The notes: a model not told the origin generated them from the letters alone. A stretch of DNA of 64,000 nt from JAGTVG01 sp963820995 (GCA_963820995.1 CAWGCL010000019.1:7687-71686), one strand, 5' to 3'. Numbered from the stretch's first letter, positions 10,194-19,550 are shown. Numbers and translations: made by a program.

Positions 10194-11504
10194 CTATTCA
10201 TTCAACTGAAACGAAATTGCGTATTCTACTTCCACCTCATTGAGTTCTCCATTACTATAAACCGGGACCCATTTTGGACCTTCCTCAAGTAACCTGATCG
10301 CTTCCTTATCGCAGTCAGGACTTAGAGATTGAGTTATCCGAACCTTATCAGGGATGCTATCCTTGTTGATTATGAAACCCAATTTGACCATTCCTTCAAT
10401 TCCCTCATTCCTTGCCCTTTCCGGATAAATAAGGTTTTCTTTAATATAATCTGAGTAATCTTCATACCCATTTACTGGAACCGGCTTAAGAATTTCTTCA
10501 GCTGCAGTTTCGCTTATAGAAGATGGTGCACCAGCTGTCTTCGCGGCATCACTGGACTGAGATTCACTTTGCCTGGCCACCTTACTGTCCTTTCTATCCC
10601 TTCCGGAAGTCTGGATGATATCGTTAGATATGGGTGCGGGTTCTGTCAAACTTTTTTCGCTCTCGGGTCCCTGTTCTTCTTTTGTAATCTTTAGCTGATC
10701 GGATTGGACATTCAAATTCTCCTCCTCAACTATCACAAATTCAGCCTTTTCCTCTTCGAAATTTATATCCTGGTCCTGATCGGCCTTAAGAGCATAAGAA
10801 TCCTCTTCCGTTGGCAGAGTATATTCCACTTTTTGTTTTTTAGGAATTGCCCGGTCGATTGATTCTTCTTCGGGTTCTGAAGGCTCTGGTTCTATAAATT
10901 CTGAAGTAGGTACATCCTCATCAGTTCTTTTCCCTACTTTGGGTATGATTTCTTCAGTGGTTTCGGTCAATTCTTCTGATGCAGACTCATTTAAATTCTG
11001 TACAGGACTATCTTGTTTTGCAGCAGCTATTCCGCTATCTGATTTCCTGGTTTGAAGATCATCTCTATCAATCGATTTATCCAGAGCTTCCACCTCTCCT
11101 TCAGCTGCCTCATCATGTACCTGCTGGTCCTCTTCAATCGCATCCTGTTTCTGGGATAATGTTTCATTTTTTGAAACCTCTTCCATTCTGGAAGTAGTAT
11201 ATATAATAATATAGGAGAAAGCAGCCAATAATATGATTGCCGCAGCGATCCGATAGAAATTGAATGATCTGCTTTCTTTCGGTAATTGTGTCCTTTTTCT
11301 GATTTGGCTGGAAAGGTCTTTAAGATCCTGTTCCAAATCTTGTTCACCCATAGATTCCATCCCATCCAATGCCTCCTGGTAGAAAGGATCATTCAATATC
11401 AGCTTTTCTATTTGGTGTGCTTCATCGGGTGGCAGCTTGCCTTGAAGATATTTCCGAAGGGTATCCTTATCGGGGAAATCGCTATATTTTCCTTGAGTAG
11501 CCAT
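10194..11504 (-). CDS. Anti-sigma-like membrane protein fused to a TonB C-terminal domain
   Basis: 436 residues. Residues 1-65 resemble the cytoplasmic part of Bacteroidota anti-sigma factors (LRKYLQGKLPPDEAHQIEKL, then DPFYQEALDGM). One membrane segment follows at about 84-104 (FYRIAAAIILLAAFSYIIIY). Residues about 110-330 are a long Glu/Asp/Ser/Pro-rich, low-complexity linker. Residues about 345-436 form a TonB C-terminal fold (YSDYIKENLIYPERARNEGI, EGMVKLGFIINKDS). The start codon is 1 bp after the sigma-factor stop, so the two are co-translated. I infer that it holds the ECF sigma factor at the membrane and reaches across the periplasm. Alternatively it may be a TonB-like energy transducer that has lost its sigma role. 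Confidence 0.75.
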   Translation of the reverse strand: MATQGKYSDFPDKDTLRKYLQGKLPPDEAHQIEKLILNDPFYQEALDGMESMGEQDLEQDLKDLSSQIRKRTQLPKESRSFNFYRIAAAIILLAAFSYIIIYTTSRMEEVSKNETLSQKQDAIEEDQQVHDEAAEGEVEALDKSIDRDDLQTRKSDSGIAAAKQDSPVQNLNESASEELTETTEEIIPKVGKRTDEDVPTSEFIEPEPSEPEEESIDRAIPKKQKVEYTLPTEEDSYALKADQDQDINFEEEKAEFVIVEEENLNVQSDQLKITKEEQGPESEKSLTEPAPISNDIIQTSGRDRKDSKVARQSESQSSDAAKTAGAPSSISETAAEEILKPVPVNGYEDYSDYIKENLIYPERARNEGIEGMVKLGFIINKDSIPDKVRITQSLSPDCDKEAIRLLEEGPKWVPVYSNGELNEVEVEYAISFQLNE

Positions 11505-11505
11505 T

Positions 11506-12075
11506 TTATTTATCCATACAATTTTTCAGGTTCCTTTTTCCATTCTGCATATAGCTTTTTACTTTTTTAATATCGTATTTCGTAATCTCACTGATCTGCT
11601 TATAACACATCTCTTTATAATAGAACAATTCTATACACCATTTCTGTTCACTTGAAAGTGTCTCCAGACAATTTTTTAATTTATTATCATCCATTTGTTC
11701 TTCAATAGGATTCATTTCTTCAGTGGATTCCATAATAAAATTCTCATTTTTTTCTATGGCTTCAGAAATATCTATTGTTTTCTTCTTTTTTCGAATTTCC
11801 ATCAGGCAGAAATTTCTGGATACTACATAAAGCCAGCTACTCAGGTTATTTACCTCCCGGTTTCTGAGCTCCTCAATAACTTTTTCAAAGATCTGCATGA
11901 CCGCATCTTTGCTTTCCTCCCTTTCCTGAAGGTATTTCAAACAGACACCATATACCAGATGTGCGTACCGGTCATATAGTATTCCAACCAATTTAATATC
12001 CCCGTTTTTCTGATACCGGGATAATAATTCCTGATCTGATAGGTCGTCTGTATTTTTTGTTGAGAATCGAAACAT
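11506..12075 (-). CDS. ECF-type RNA polymerase sigma factor
   Basis: About 189 residues from the ATG at 12075; a GTG four codons upstream (12087) is also possible. Region 2 is seen as LVGILYDRYAHLVYGVCLKY with SKDAVMQIFEKVIEEL and LSSWLYVVSRNFCLMEIRKK (DNA melting and -10 contact). Region 4 is the helix-turn-helix segment LSSEQKWCIELFYYKEMCYKQISEI followed by KSYMQNGKRNLK. The gene is the first of a two-gene operon with the anti-sigma/TonB fusion and is divergent from the vWA gene, a grouping that suggests common control. The targets are unknown; the 200-bp spacer upstream shows no clear promoter box. Confidence 0.85.
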   Translation of the reverse strand: MFRFSTKNTDDLSDQELLSRYQKNGDIKLVGILYDRYAHLVYGVCLKYLQEREESKDAVMQIFEKVIEELRNREVNNLSSWLYVVSRNFCLMEIRKKKKTIDISEAIEKNENFIMESTEEMNPIEEQMDDNKLKNCLETLSSEQKWCIELFYYKEMCYKQISEITKYDIKKVKSYMQNGKRNLKNCMDK

Positions 12076-12284
12076 GCGTTGATACACAATCCCATCACGA
12101 AGTAAAGAAGAAAATTCAAATATTTAAAGATGGCAATCTAATCTTTTATAATATGTTGACAATCAGACCATTACGAAAAATTTAATTTTTTTTCCGGAAA
12201 TATTTATGGAATTATAGAGGGATCTGCATCCTGTTATAGAAAATGAAAGTGGCACAGTGCCTCTAAAACTAAAATAATAATCTC

Positions 12285-14156
12285 ATGAAAAATTTAATGA
12301 TTGTTCTAATAATGATACTGATGAGTTCCTGGAATAATGTGATACCCGAAAAGAAAACCATTACAGGAACAGTATATTCCGGAACGGATGGCAAACCATT
12401 GAATGACGTTTCGGTAAATGTTAAGGAGACCTCACTTATCACAAAAACGGATGGTAAGGGTAATTATGAAATACAGGTGCCGGAACATCGAAATGTACTG
12501 GTTTTCAGTTTAGAAAATTATCTGACTAAAGAAATTAAGATCAATGGCCGGCAACTGATCGATGCTTATTTATCCCCAGTACCTGAGTTGGTAGAGCCGG
12601 ATATTGCACATCGGAAATATGATAGAGGAAAACTGATAAAAAGTTCTTTGCCGGCTGCCATGGAGATGGAAATGAGTTATGATATGTCTTATAGCGGCAA
12701 CTATAGCCATAATGAAGTACAGATGCCGGTTCACAATACTGAGGAATACAGCACGATCAATGAAAACATTTTCCATAATCCTGCAAGAAATCCCTTATCC
12801 ACCTTTTCAATAGATGTTGATGCGGCCTCATACAGCAATATACGACGGTTCATTAATGCCAGTCAAATGCCGCCAAAAGATGCCGTAAGAATAGAAGAGA
12901 TGATCAATTACTTCGATTACGAATATCCGCAACCCGAAGGAGAAGATCCTTTTTCTGTCAATACGGAAGCAGCCATTTGCCCATGGAATACGGACCATTA
13001 TCTTGTTCATATAGGATTACAGGGTAAAAATATTGCTACCGAAAATCTGCCTCCCAGCAACCTGGTTTTTCTTCTTGACGTATCCGGGTCGATGAACCAG
13101 GCCAATAAGTTACCCTTACTAAAATCAGCATTCAAATTACTCGTCGATAAACTCAGACCGGAAGATAAGGTTTCGATCGTGGTATATGCTGGTGCTGCAG
13201 GCCTGGTTTTACCTCCAACTCCGGGGAATCAAAAGGAGACAATTATCGCTGCTTTTGACCGCTTGCAGGCAGGTGGTTCCACTGCGGGTGGACAAGGCAT
13301 CAAGCTGGCTTATAAAACAGCAAGACAAAACTATCTACCCACGGGTAACAACCGTGTCATTCTGGCCACTGATGGAGATTTTAATGTAGGAGAATCAAGT
13401 AATGCAGGTATGGAAAGGCTTATTGAGGAAGAAAGAAAATCTGGCGTGTTTCTTACCGTACTAGGATTCGGAATGGGCAATTATAAAGATTCAAAGATGG
13501 AAATACTGGCTGATAAGGGAAATGGGAATTACGCTTATATAGATAATATACTGGAAGCTAAAAAAGTTTTTGTTAATGAATTTGGAGGCACCCTGTTTAC
13601 CATCGCCAAAGATGTTAAGATTCAGGTTGAGTTCAATCCTAATGTGGTTCAAGCGTACCGATTGATAGGATATGAGAACAGAAAATTGAGGGATGAAGAT
13701 TTCAACAATGATAAAAAAGATGCTGGAGAACTTGGAAGCGGCCATACTGTAACTGCCTTATATGAAATTATTCCTGTAGGTGTTGAGGATCAATATACAG
13801 GTTCAATTGATCCGCTTAAATATCAGGATAGTGAGACCATTAAAAAAAGAAATTATGGCAGCGAGATGATGACCGTGAAGCTTAGATATAAGCAACCTGA
13901 CGGAGATACTAGTAAGCTGCTCTCAAAAATTGTGAAAAACAAGGTAAATGAATTTGAAAACACAAGTGATAATTTCAGGTTTTCAGCTTCTGTAGCTGGT
14001 TTTGGAATGATATTGAGAGACTCAGAATTCAAGGGTGGTTCCGATTACAAACATGTGATCGAGTGGGCCAATGGCGCAAAAGGGCAGGATAAAAATGGAT
14101 ACCGGGCAGAGTTCATCCGCTTGATTGAATCAAGCAGATTGATTTCTAATAGTTAA
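12285..14156 (+). CDS. von Willebrand factor A domain protein, YfbK type
   Basis: 623 residues. A signal peptide is followed by a carboxypeptidase-like regulatory domain (ITGTVYSGTDGKPLNDVSVN, about 25-95). Next comes the vWF N-terminal region (NPLSTFSIDVDAASYSNIRR), then a vWA domain with a complete MIDAS motif (FLLDVSGSMNQ, about 262-272; later ATDGDFNVG). The C-terminal part (YEIIPVG to the end) matches the DUF3520-type tail of YfbK proteins. The family binds divalent metal and protein partners, and its cellular role is poorly known. It is transcribed divergently from the ECF sigma factor operon and ends at a good terminator (14216-14249). Confidence 0.88.
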   Translation: MKNLMIVLIMILMSSWNNVIPEKKTITGTVYSGTDGKPLNDVSVNVKETSLITKTDGKGNYEIQVPEHRNVLVFSLENYLTKEIKINGRQLIDAYLSPVPELVEPDIAHRKYDRGKLIKSSLPAAMEMEMSYDMSYSGNYSHNEVQMPVHNTEEYSTINENIFHNPARNPLSTFSIDVDAASYSNIRRFINASQMPPKDAVRIEEMINYFDYEYPQPEGEDPFSVNTEAAICPWNTDHYLVHIGLQGKNIATENLPPSNLVFLLDVSGSMNQANKLPLLKSAFKLLVDKLRPEDKVSIVVYAGAAGLVLPPTPGNQKETIIAAFDRLQAGGSTAGGQGIKLAYKTARQNYLPTGNNRVILATDGDFNVGESSNAGMERLIEEERKSGVFLTVLGFGMGNYKDSKMEILADKGNGNYAYIDNILEAKKVFVNEFGGTLFTIAKDVKIQVEFNPNVVQAYRLIGYENRKLRDEDFNNDKKDAGELGSGHTVTALYEIIPVGVEDQYTGSIDPLKYQDSETIKKRNYGSEMMTVKLRYKQPDGDTSKLLSKIVKNKVNEFENTSDNFRFSASVAGFGMILRDSEFKGGSDYKHVIEWANGAKGQDKNGYRAEFIRLIESSRLISNS

Positions 14157-14215
14157 TTTCCGTTAAACTATTATCCTGAATCTATTATTAAAGGAAATTC
14201 TAAGAAAAATGATAT

Positions 14216-14249
14216 ACCTGGCATCTGCAATCTGGTGCCAGGTTTTTTT
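14216..14249 (+). terminator. Rho-independent terminator of the vWA gene
   Basis: Perfect 8-bp stem ACCTGGCA / TGCCAGGT with a 12-base loop, followed directly by a run of seven T. It lies 59 bp after the vWA stop codon. Confidence 0.85.
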
Positions 14250-14288
14250 ATTGGCTGAAATTTGGTGTCAGAGTTTCAATAAACTGGC

Positions 14289-14452
14289 TTGCCTGTACGC
14301 TTCTGTCTGCCAGTCTTATGTACTATTTTCTGTTTTACTATGATTTTCACCTTTTAAAAATGTGGGTTATCCACACTCTCGTAAGTAATATAATGTAGAA
14401 CAACACATTTTCGTTCATTTTAACCACATTAATCTGATATATGATAGATAGA
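14289..14452 (-). pseudogene. Relic: duplicated fragment of the AlbA-domain gene at 18701-19348
   Basis: This stretch aligns by eye with 18952-19117, inside the intact AlbA_2-domain gene, with about 21 differences over about 166 positions, including three 1-bp gaps that break the reading frame. It corresponds to roughly residues 78-133 of the intact protein, on the same (minus) strand. The flanking DNA is unrelated. I infer that a partial copy was left by a duplication or an old tandem arrangement and has since decayed. It cannot make protein. Confidence 0.8.
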
Positions 14453-14577
14453 TTTTTCCATATACCTGAGGAGGGTTTATGGACACTTATATAATCATAA
14501 ATTATCCTTTATTGATCACTTGAATCCCGGGAATACAAAAAAATGCTATTTTTATATGCGGTTTAAAACTTTTTAAC

Positions 14578-15951
14578 ATGAAAATTCGAATCTTGATCAT
14601 TGCCCTTTTTCTTCTTGCTTCCTGCAGTCCCGGTACCAAAGATCCCAATACATCCAGTCCACCAATGGCAAAGCCAAACTTTGTGATCCTTTTTGCCGAT
14701 GACCTGGGATATGGAGATTTGAGTTGCTATGGAAATCCGGTTATTAAAACCCCAAACATTGACAACCTGGCGAGTGAAGGCATGCGGCTTACTTCCTTTT
14801 ATATGGCAGAATCAATCTGTACCCCATCCCGTGCTGCCCTGCTGACAGGCAGGTATCCTTTCAGGTCAGGTTTAGAATTTGTGTTAGGGCCCGATTCTGA
14901 TAAGGGAATTCCGGATGCTGAGTTTACCCTTGCAGAAGGCCTGAAAACCAAAGGATATGCTACGGCTATATATGGTAAATGGCATCTGGGGCATAAAAAT
15001 GGGACTCTTCCTACCTACCACGGATTTGACGAATACTTTGGCATTCCTTACAGTAATGATATGATGCCGCCCTGGGTTCAGACTGAAACACCCCTTTCAC
15101 TTTGGGAAAATACGGAACCTGTCGAACACCCGGTTGACCAGGATTATATAACCCAGAGGTATACCCAGCGGGCCGTTGATTTTATAAAGCGAAACAAGGA
15201 CAATCCCTTCTTTTTGTATTTACCTTACAATATGCCACATATGCCGGTTAATACTTCCGAAGAATTCAGAGGAAAGTCCCGTGGTGGATTATATGGCGAT
15301 GTGATTGAAACCATCGACTGGAGTGTTGGTGAGATCCTTAAGACACTTTCATCTGAGGGCCTTGAGGAAAATACTTTTGTCATTTTTTCCAGCGATAATG
15401 GACCATGGGCAGAGGTGCCGCCCCGGATGGTAGCTAATGGAAATGAGCGGCATCATGCAGGAAATGCCGGATTGTTAAGAGGCAGTAAAGCTTCAAAATT
15501 TGAAGGAGGATTCAGGGTGCCTGGTATATTCAGGTTTCCCGGCAGGATACCGGCTGGTCAGGTTTCAGCAGATATGGCCGCCTCTATGGATGTTTATATG
15601 ACCATTATGAATATCGCCGGAGTGGAGCTTCCGAATGAAATGCTTTTCGATGGACATAATATGCTGACATTTCTGGAAGGCAAGTCAGACACACCCAGGG
15701 AAGTATTTTATTACATTCTTGCCCAAAGGATCAGGGGCGTAAGAAAAGGACCATGGAAACTTCTTATTAATAATGAAGGGAGTGTACGGATAGAGCACAG
15801 CGACCTGGAGGATGTCAGGTTATATAACCTGGATCTTGATCCCGGGGAGAGGTATGATTTTAGTGATAAAGAACCTGGGATCGTTAAGGAACTGAAGCAA
15901 CTCATAGCAGAATTTGATCTGCAGATGCTTAACGAATCATTGAAAAAATAA
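14578..15951 (+). CDS. Sulfatase lipoprotein (formylglycine type)
   Basis: 457 residues. Lipoprotein signal with lipobox LLASC (Cys 16). Metal-site motif FADDLGYGDLSCYG near residues 39-51; sulfatase signature CTPSRAALLTGRYP with the Cys at 81 that would be converted to formylglycine; then YGKWHLGH and SSDNGPW, which supply further metal and sulfate contacts. Family: alkaline-phosphatase superfamily, arylsulfatase group, commonly used to remove sulfate from glycans. The maturation enzyme (anSME or FGE) is not in this window. The gene stands alone on the plus strand, ending 1 bp before the convergent DUF697-like gene. Confidence 0.92.
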   Translation: MKIRILIIALFLLASCSPGTKDPNTSSPPMAKPNFVILFADDLGYGDLSCYGNPVIKTPNIDNLASEGMRLTSFYMAESICTPSRAALLTGRYPFRSGLEFVLGPDSDKGIPDAEFTLAEGLKTKGYATAIYGKWHLGHKNGTLPTYHGFDEYFGIPYSNDMMPPWVQTETPLSLWENTEPVEHPVDQDYITQRYTQRAVDFIKRNKDNPFFLYLPYNMPHMPVNTSEEFRGKSRGGLYGDVIETIDWSVGEILKTLSSEGLEENTFVIFSSDNGPWAEVPPRMVANGNERHHAGNAGLLRGSKASKFEGGFRVPGIFRFPGRIPAGQVSADMAASMDVYMTIMNIAGVELPNEMLFDGHNMLTFLEGKSDTPREVFYYILAQRIRGVRKGPWKLLINNEGSVRIEHSDLEDVRLYNLDLDPGERYDFSDKEPGIVKELKQLIAEFDLQMLNESLKK

Positions 15952-15952
15952 T

Positions 15953-17029
15953 CTATTCCTTCGGTTCAATTAAATACTTCCTTTTTAGCCGGGACCGCTG
16001 CACAAGTTTTTCGATTCCATAAACTATCGGGTTCCCTATAAATTTTGCACCAGTCTTTAAATTTCGTTTAAATATAGGTTCATCCTGCTTGGAAGGGAAT
16101 GCTGCATCAATGGCTTTTTCAAATATATAACCCACAGGATTACCCACCGTTAATAAAACATCGACAGATTTTTCAGTGGTCATTCCTTTCAATACACCGG
16201 TAATGTTACTCAACATATTTGCCGTAATGCTTTTAGCTGTTTGAATAATAAACTTGGCCGAAGGATATAATTCTCTGTAGTTTTTTACATAAGTTTTCGT
16301 ACAATAATTTTCGGTGATCAATGCAACGCGTGTAACCAGGGCTGCATTGATTAGTCCATCGGCCAATGAAGTCATGATCTTATCGATGAAAGGAATATTC
16401 TTGATACTTTGCGATGCGAATTTCGAAAATACTTCATCGGTTGCATATTCAGCCGCTTCAGATCCTCCGATCAGCATAGAATAATAAACCTGTCTGGCAA
16501 TCTTCCACAGATCACGGTTTGAAACACGTCCATTATATAATATAAATAAATCCTTAACCATAGCTACACTCGAGGAGAGGATCAATAAAGCATCGATGAA
16601 CCCGTTCTGGACAATACCGGTCCGGTAAAAAACCTGGCTCACATATTTTCTTCTGATGAGCTCAGATTCCTTATTCAGTATAACAATGATCCTATGGTAA
16701 TCTTCTTCTGTATTCTGAAGCTGGTTTACTCCAATTTTTTTAGTCAGCAGGTACTGGTTTTTTTTAAATCCTTCAATTCTTTTTGATATGACATGAAGTT
16801 CCCTGCTCTTATGTGTAGTTGGAGAGGGATTTACCGGAATGGATAAAATTTTAATAATAGGAATAATAATGAAATAGATTGATGCAATCCCGATTAGGCT
16901 CATTACGACAATAGCTAATATCGGATCCACGCTCTTTAAATATGCATAAAAAGCCAGGAATTCCTTTACTACGAAAAATAGCAGAAAAAAGGAAAAGAAA
17001 AAAAAGATCCGTTTTATAAACTTATACAT
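15953..17029 (-). CDS. DUF697-like multi-pass membrane protein
   Basis: 358 residues. Two hydrophobic segments lie near the N-terminus (about 8-30 and 37-62). A later region resembles DUF697/YcjF-type proteins: NGFIDALLILSSSVAMVKDL, then LYNGRVSNRDLWKIARQVYY and a small-residue-rich stretch (GGSEAAEYATDEV, then a DGLINAALVTRVAL segment). DUF697 is often attached to or beside Era-like GTPases, but no GTPase motifs are present here or next door. The function is unknown. Confidence 0.65.
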   Translation of the reverse strand: MYKFIKRIFFFFSFFLLFFVVKEFLAFYAYLKSVDPILAIVVMSLIGIASIYFIIIPIIKILSIPVNPSPTTHKSRELHVISKRIEGFKKNQYLLTKKIGVNQLQNTEEDYHRIIVILNKESELIRRKYVSQVFYRTGIVQNGFIDALLILSSSVAMVKDLFILYNGRVSNRDLWKIARQVYYSMLIGGSEAAEYATDEVFSKFASQSIKNIPFIDKIMTSLADGLINAALVTRVALITENYCTKTYVKNYRELYPSAKFIIQTAKSITANMLSNITGVLKGMTTEKSVDVLLTVGNPVGYIFEKAIDAAFPSKQDEPIFKRNLKTGAKFIGNPIVYGIEKLVQRSRLKRKYLIEPKE

Positions 17030-17170
17030 ATGCCTGGGAGTTTCTTGTTTAATTAAAGGGACGAAATATATTGGTTAATGGTTCGAAAACCTTAAAAATA
17101 TTCTGATCGTTAAATATAATACAGGTTGTTGGAATATGTGATTGTTTTAAATTTAAAGAAAGGACGAACT

Positions 17171-17320
17171 ATGACACGGATAGAAAAAAGGCATAAGATA
17201 TACAGAATTCAGGAACACATTACTGAAAAGTTTGAGCCTGTGCGAAGGATCATCATATTTTTGATCATAATTAGCTGCATAGCTCTGGTGGCTGCATATT
17301 TAGGCCTTAGCCAGATCTGA
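17171..17320 (+). CDS. Small single-pass membrane protein
   Basis: 49 residues from the ATG at 17171, which is preceded by AAAGGAC, a plausible ribosome binding site that decides this start over an in-frame TTG at 17126. The N-terminal half is basic and polar (TRIEKRHKIYRIQEHITEKF), and the second half is one membrane helix (IIIFLIIISCIALVAAYLGL). It sits between two minus-strand genes. I do not recognise a family. Confidence 0.5.
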   Translation: MTRIEKRHKIYRIQEHITEKFEPVRRIIIFLIIISCIALVAAYLGLSQI

Positions 17321-17339
17321 AATTAGAACATATCTATGC

Positions 17340-18683
17340 TCACAACAATTCATTGGCAATATTAGCCAGCTCAGATCTTTCCCCTTTCTCAAGAGTTATA
17401 TGAGCATATATTGGATGGTTCTGTATCCTGTCAATCAAAAAGCTTAATCCGTTACTTTGGGAATCGAGGTAAGGGGTGTCTATCTGGTAAATGTCGCCCG
17501 TAAATATGATTTTGGTATTTTCACCTGCCCTTGTTATGATCGTTTTAATCTCATGAGGGGTCAGATTCTGGGCTTCATCCACAATAAAACAGATATTTGA
17601 TAAACTTCTTCCCCGGATATAAGCCAAGGGGGTGATCGTCAACTTTTCACTATTGACCATATCCGTGATCCGCGTAAATTCCTTATCTGATTCTCTAAAC
17701 TGATTCTGTATAAACTTCAGGTTATCCCAGAGGGGTTCCATATATGGATTCAGTTTTGATTTGATATCACCCGGGAGATATCCGATATCCTTGTTGCTTA
17801 ATGGAACGATGGGCCTTGCCAGATAGATCTGCTTGTATTTACGCCTTTGCTCCAGCGCGCCTGCAAGGGCAATAAGTGTTTTTCCGGTTCCCGCCACCCC
17901 TTGTAATGTTACAAGCCGTACATTAGGATTTAGTATTGCATGAATGGCAAAAGTTTGCTCTGCATTTCTGGGTTTTATTCCATAGACAGGTCTTTTCTCT
18001 ACCTTCTCAATGAGGTCTTCTTCCGGATTATAATAGGCCAATCCGGAATTTTTTATACTCTTCAGGATATAATAGTGGTTGTTTACTGGTTTTTTCCTTT
18101 TCAGGATGTTCTTTACCTCGCAAACACCCGTTTCATAAAGCGAATTAATGGATTCTGGAAGGACGTTATTGAGAACCATCTTCCCGGTAAATAAAGAATT
18201 GACATTCTTGATTTTCCCTGTCTCATAATCTTCTGCAGTAAGGTTCAGGGATTTTGCTTTTATTCTTAGATTAACATCTTTCGTGACCAGGATCACCCTT
18301 TTTTCAGGATGTTCATATTGAAGGTTTAGAGCAGCATTTAATATCTTATGATCCGCCTTTTTTTCATCAAAGATCTCTTCTGCATTCAGACTTTTTTTTA
18401 CGGGTGAGGACATCAGAACTTTAAACTTCCCTTTTCCTTTTCCATTAAGAGGGATCCAATCCTGAAGTTTGTTCCCACTGGACAGGTTGTCTATTAGGCG
18501 AATAAATTCCCTTGCTTCAAAATTTATGGTATCATTTCCCTTTTTAAAATTGTCCAATTCTTCCAGAACCGTAATTGGAATCCCAATATCGTGTTCCTGA
18601 AAATTCAGAATTGCATCATGAGAATATAGGATTACTGATGTGTCTAAAACGAATACCTTTTCCTTTTTTTTAGACTCTACCAT
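17340..18683 (-). CDS. PhoH-family ATPase with N-terminal PIN domain (PhoH2 type)
   Basis: 447 residues. An N-terminal PIN ribonuclease-like domain (about 8-150; VFVLDTSVILYSHDAI, VLEELDNFKKG, KADHKILNAAL, VILVTKDVNLRIKA) has the acidic residues expected of an active site. A PhoH helicase-like ATPase domain follows, with Walker A GVAGTGKT (about 262-269) and Walker B CFIVDEAQN, then FTGDIYQIDTPYLD. PIN-PhoH proteins are described as RNA-unwinding ribonucleases. The gene follows the AlbA-domain gene by 17 bp, so the two are probably co-transcribed. Confidence 0.9.
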   Translation of the reverse strand: MVESKKKEKVFVLDTSVILYSHDAILNFQEHDIGIPITVLEELDNFKKGNDTINFEAREFIRLIDNLSSGNKLQDWIPLNGKGKGKFKVLMSSPVKKSLNAEEIFDEKKADHKILNAALNLQYEHPEKRVILVTKDVNLRIKAKSLNLTAEDYETGKIKNVNSLFTGKMVLNNVLPESINSLYETGVCEVKNILKRKKPVNNHYYILKSIKNSGLAYYNPEEDLIEKVEKRPVYGIKPRNAEQTFAIHAILNPNVRLVTLQGVAGTGKTLIALAGALEQRRKYKQIYLARPIVPLSNKDIGYLPGDIKSKLNPYMEPLWDNLKFIQNQFRESDKEFTRITDMVNSEKLTITPLAYIRGRSLSNICFIVDEAQNLTPHEIKTIITRAGENTKIIFTGDIYQIDTPYLDSQSNGLSFLIDRIQNHPIYAHITLEKGERSELANIANELL

Positions 18684-18700
18684 TTTAGATTTATTTTACT

Positions 18701-19348
18701 TTACAGGATCTTTTGAGTGAAAACATCTTCTTCTTCCCTGGCTTCAATATCAAGAATATTTGCCGATACCAACCATATCAATGTTTTGGAAGCAATAGAT
18801 CTTTTAATATTGGCAATTTCTGAAAACGTCTTTAACGTAATTTTATCGTGTTCCCCCAGGTAATTCATTAAAATCTTCTCTTTTTCACCAAAGTTTACCT
18901 TTATGTTTTTAGTTCGTTGTCTTTTTTTTAGAATTTCGATCATTTCCAGGCTTGCCTGAACACTTCTATCTGCCAGCCTTATGTACGATTTTCTGTTTTT
19001 ACTATGATTTTCACCTTTTACAAAATGTGGTTTATCCTTACTCTCGTAAATAGTATAATGTAGAACAGCGCGTTTTTCATTCATTTTAACCACATCAAGC
19101 TGATATTTGATAGATGGTGTGCAATAGTTGGCTATAGCTTCGTTGAGGGAGTAGATATCTTCTTCATAATTTTTAACACCCGTTACAGTACTATCGTCAT
19201 CTACACCAATTAATAACCTTCCGCCTCTTGTATTCGCAAAGGCTACAATTTCTTTAACTATTTTTTCAGGAAAGTTCGCCTTTTTTTTAAACTCGAGTGT
19301 ATCGGTTTCCCCTTCTAATACCAATTTTTTAATATCCCTGATATCCAT
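18701..19348 (-). CDS. AlbA_2 (Schlafen-like) domain DNA/RNA-binding protein
   Basis: 215 residues. Residues 1 to about 125 match the AlbA_2 domain: EGETDTLEFKKKAN, then KEIVAFANTRGGRLLIGVDD and VKNYEEDIYSLNEAIANYC, ending with SYIRLADRSVQAS. Residues about 150-205 look like a winged-helix segment (KTFSEIANIKRSIASKTLIW). Such proteins are annotated as putative transcriptional regulators or Schlafen-type nucleic-acid binders. It is the first gene before PIN-PhoH and the source of the relic at 14289-14452. About 200 bp upstream are AT-rich and gene-free. Confidence 0.8.
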   Translation of the reverse strand: MDIRDIKKLVLEGETDTLEFKKKANFPEKIVKEIVAFANTRGGRLLIGVDDDSTVTGVKNYEEDIYSLNEAIANYCTPSIKYQLDVVKMNEKRAVLHYTIYESKDKPHFVKGENHSKNRKSYIRLADRSVQASLEMIEILKKRQRTKNIKVNFGEKEKILMNYLGEHDKITLKTFSEIANIKRSIASKTLIWLVSANILDIEAREEEDVFTQKIL

Positions 19349-19550
19349 CTCACCATAAAGACGAGTAGAGAATAATCAATTTTTCAAGGTATAATATTAA
19401 TAAAAATCATGCGATTAAACCTGATTTTTTTCGTAATATTCTTTAAGAAATCGATGTATTTTTTCTTTAAAAAACCACATATATTTCTAAAGAGTATTGT
19501 TAATCAGAGATATATGTAAATCCGAATGAACCAATCCTTTAAGACGGAAA

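Noticed and set aside
15953..17029. DUF697-like protein as part of a GTPase system
   Set aside because: No G-domain motifs are present in it or in adjacent genes, so only the membrane-domain similarity can be stated.
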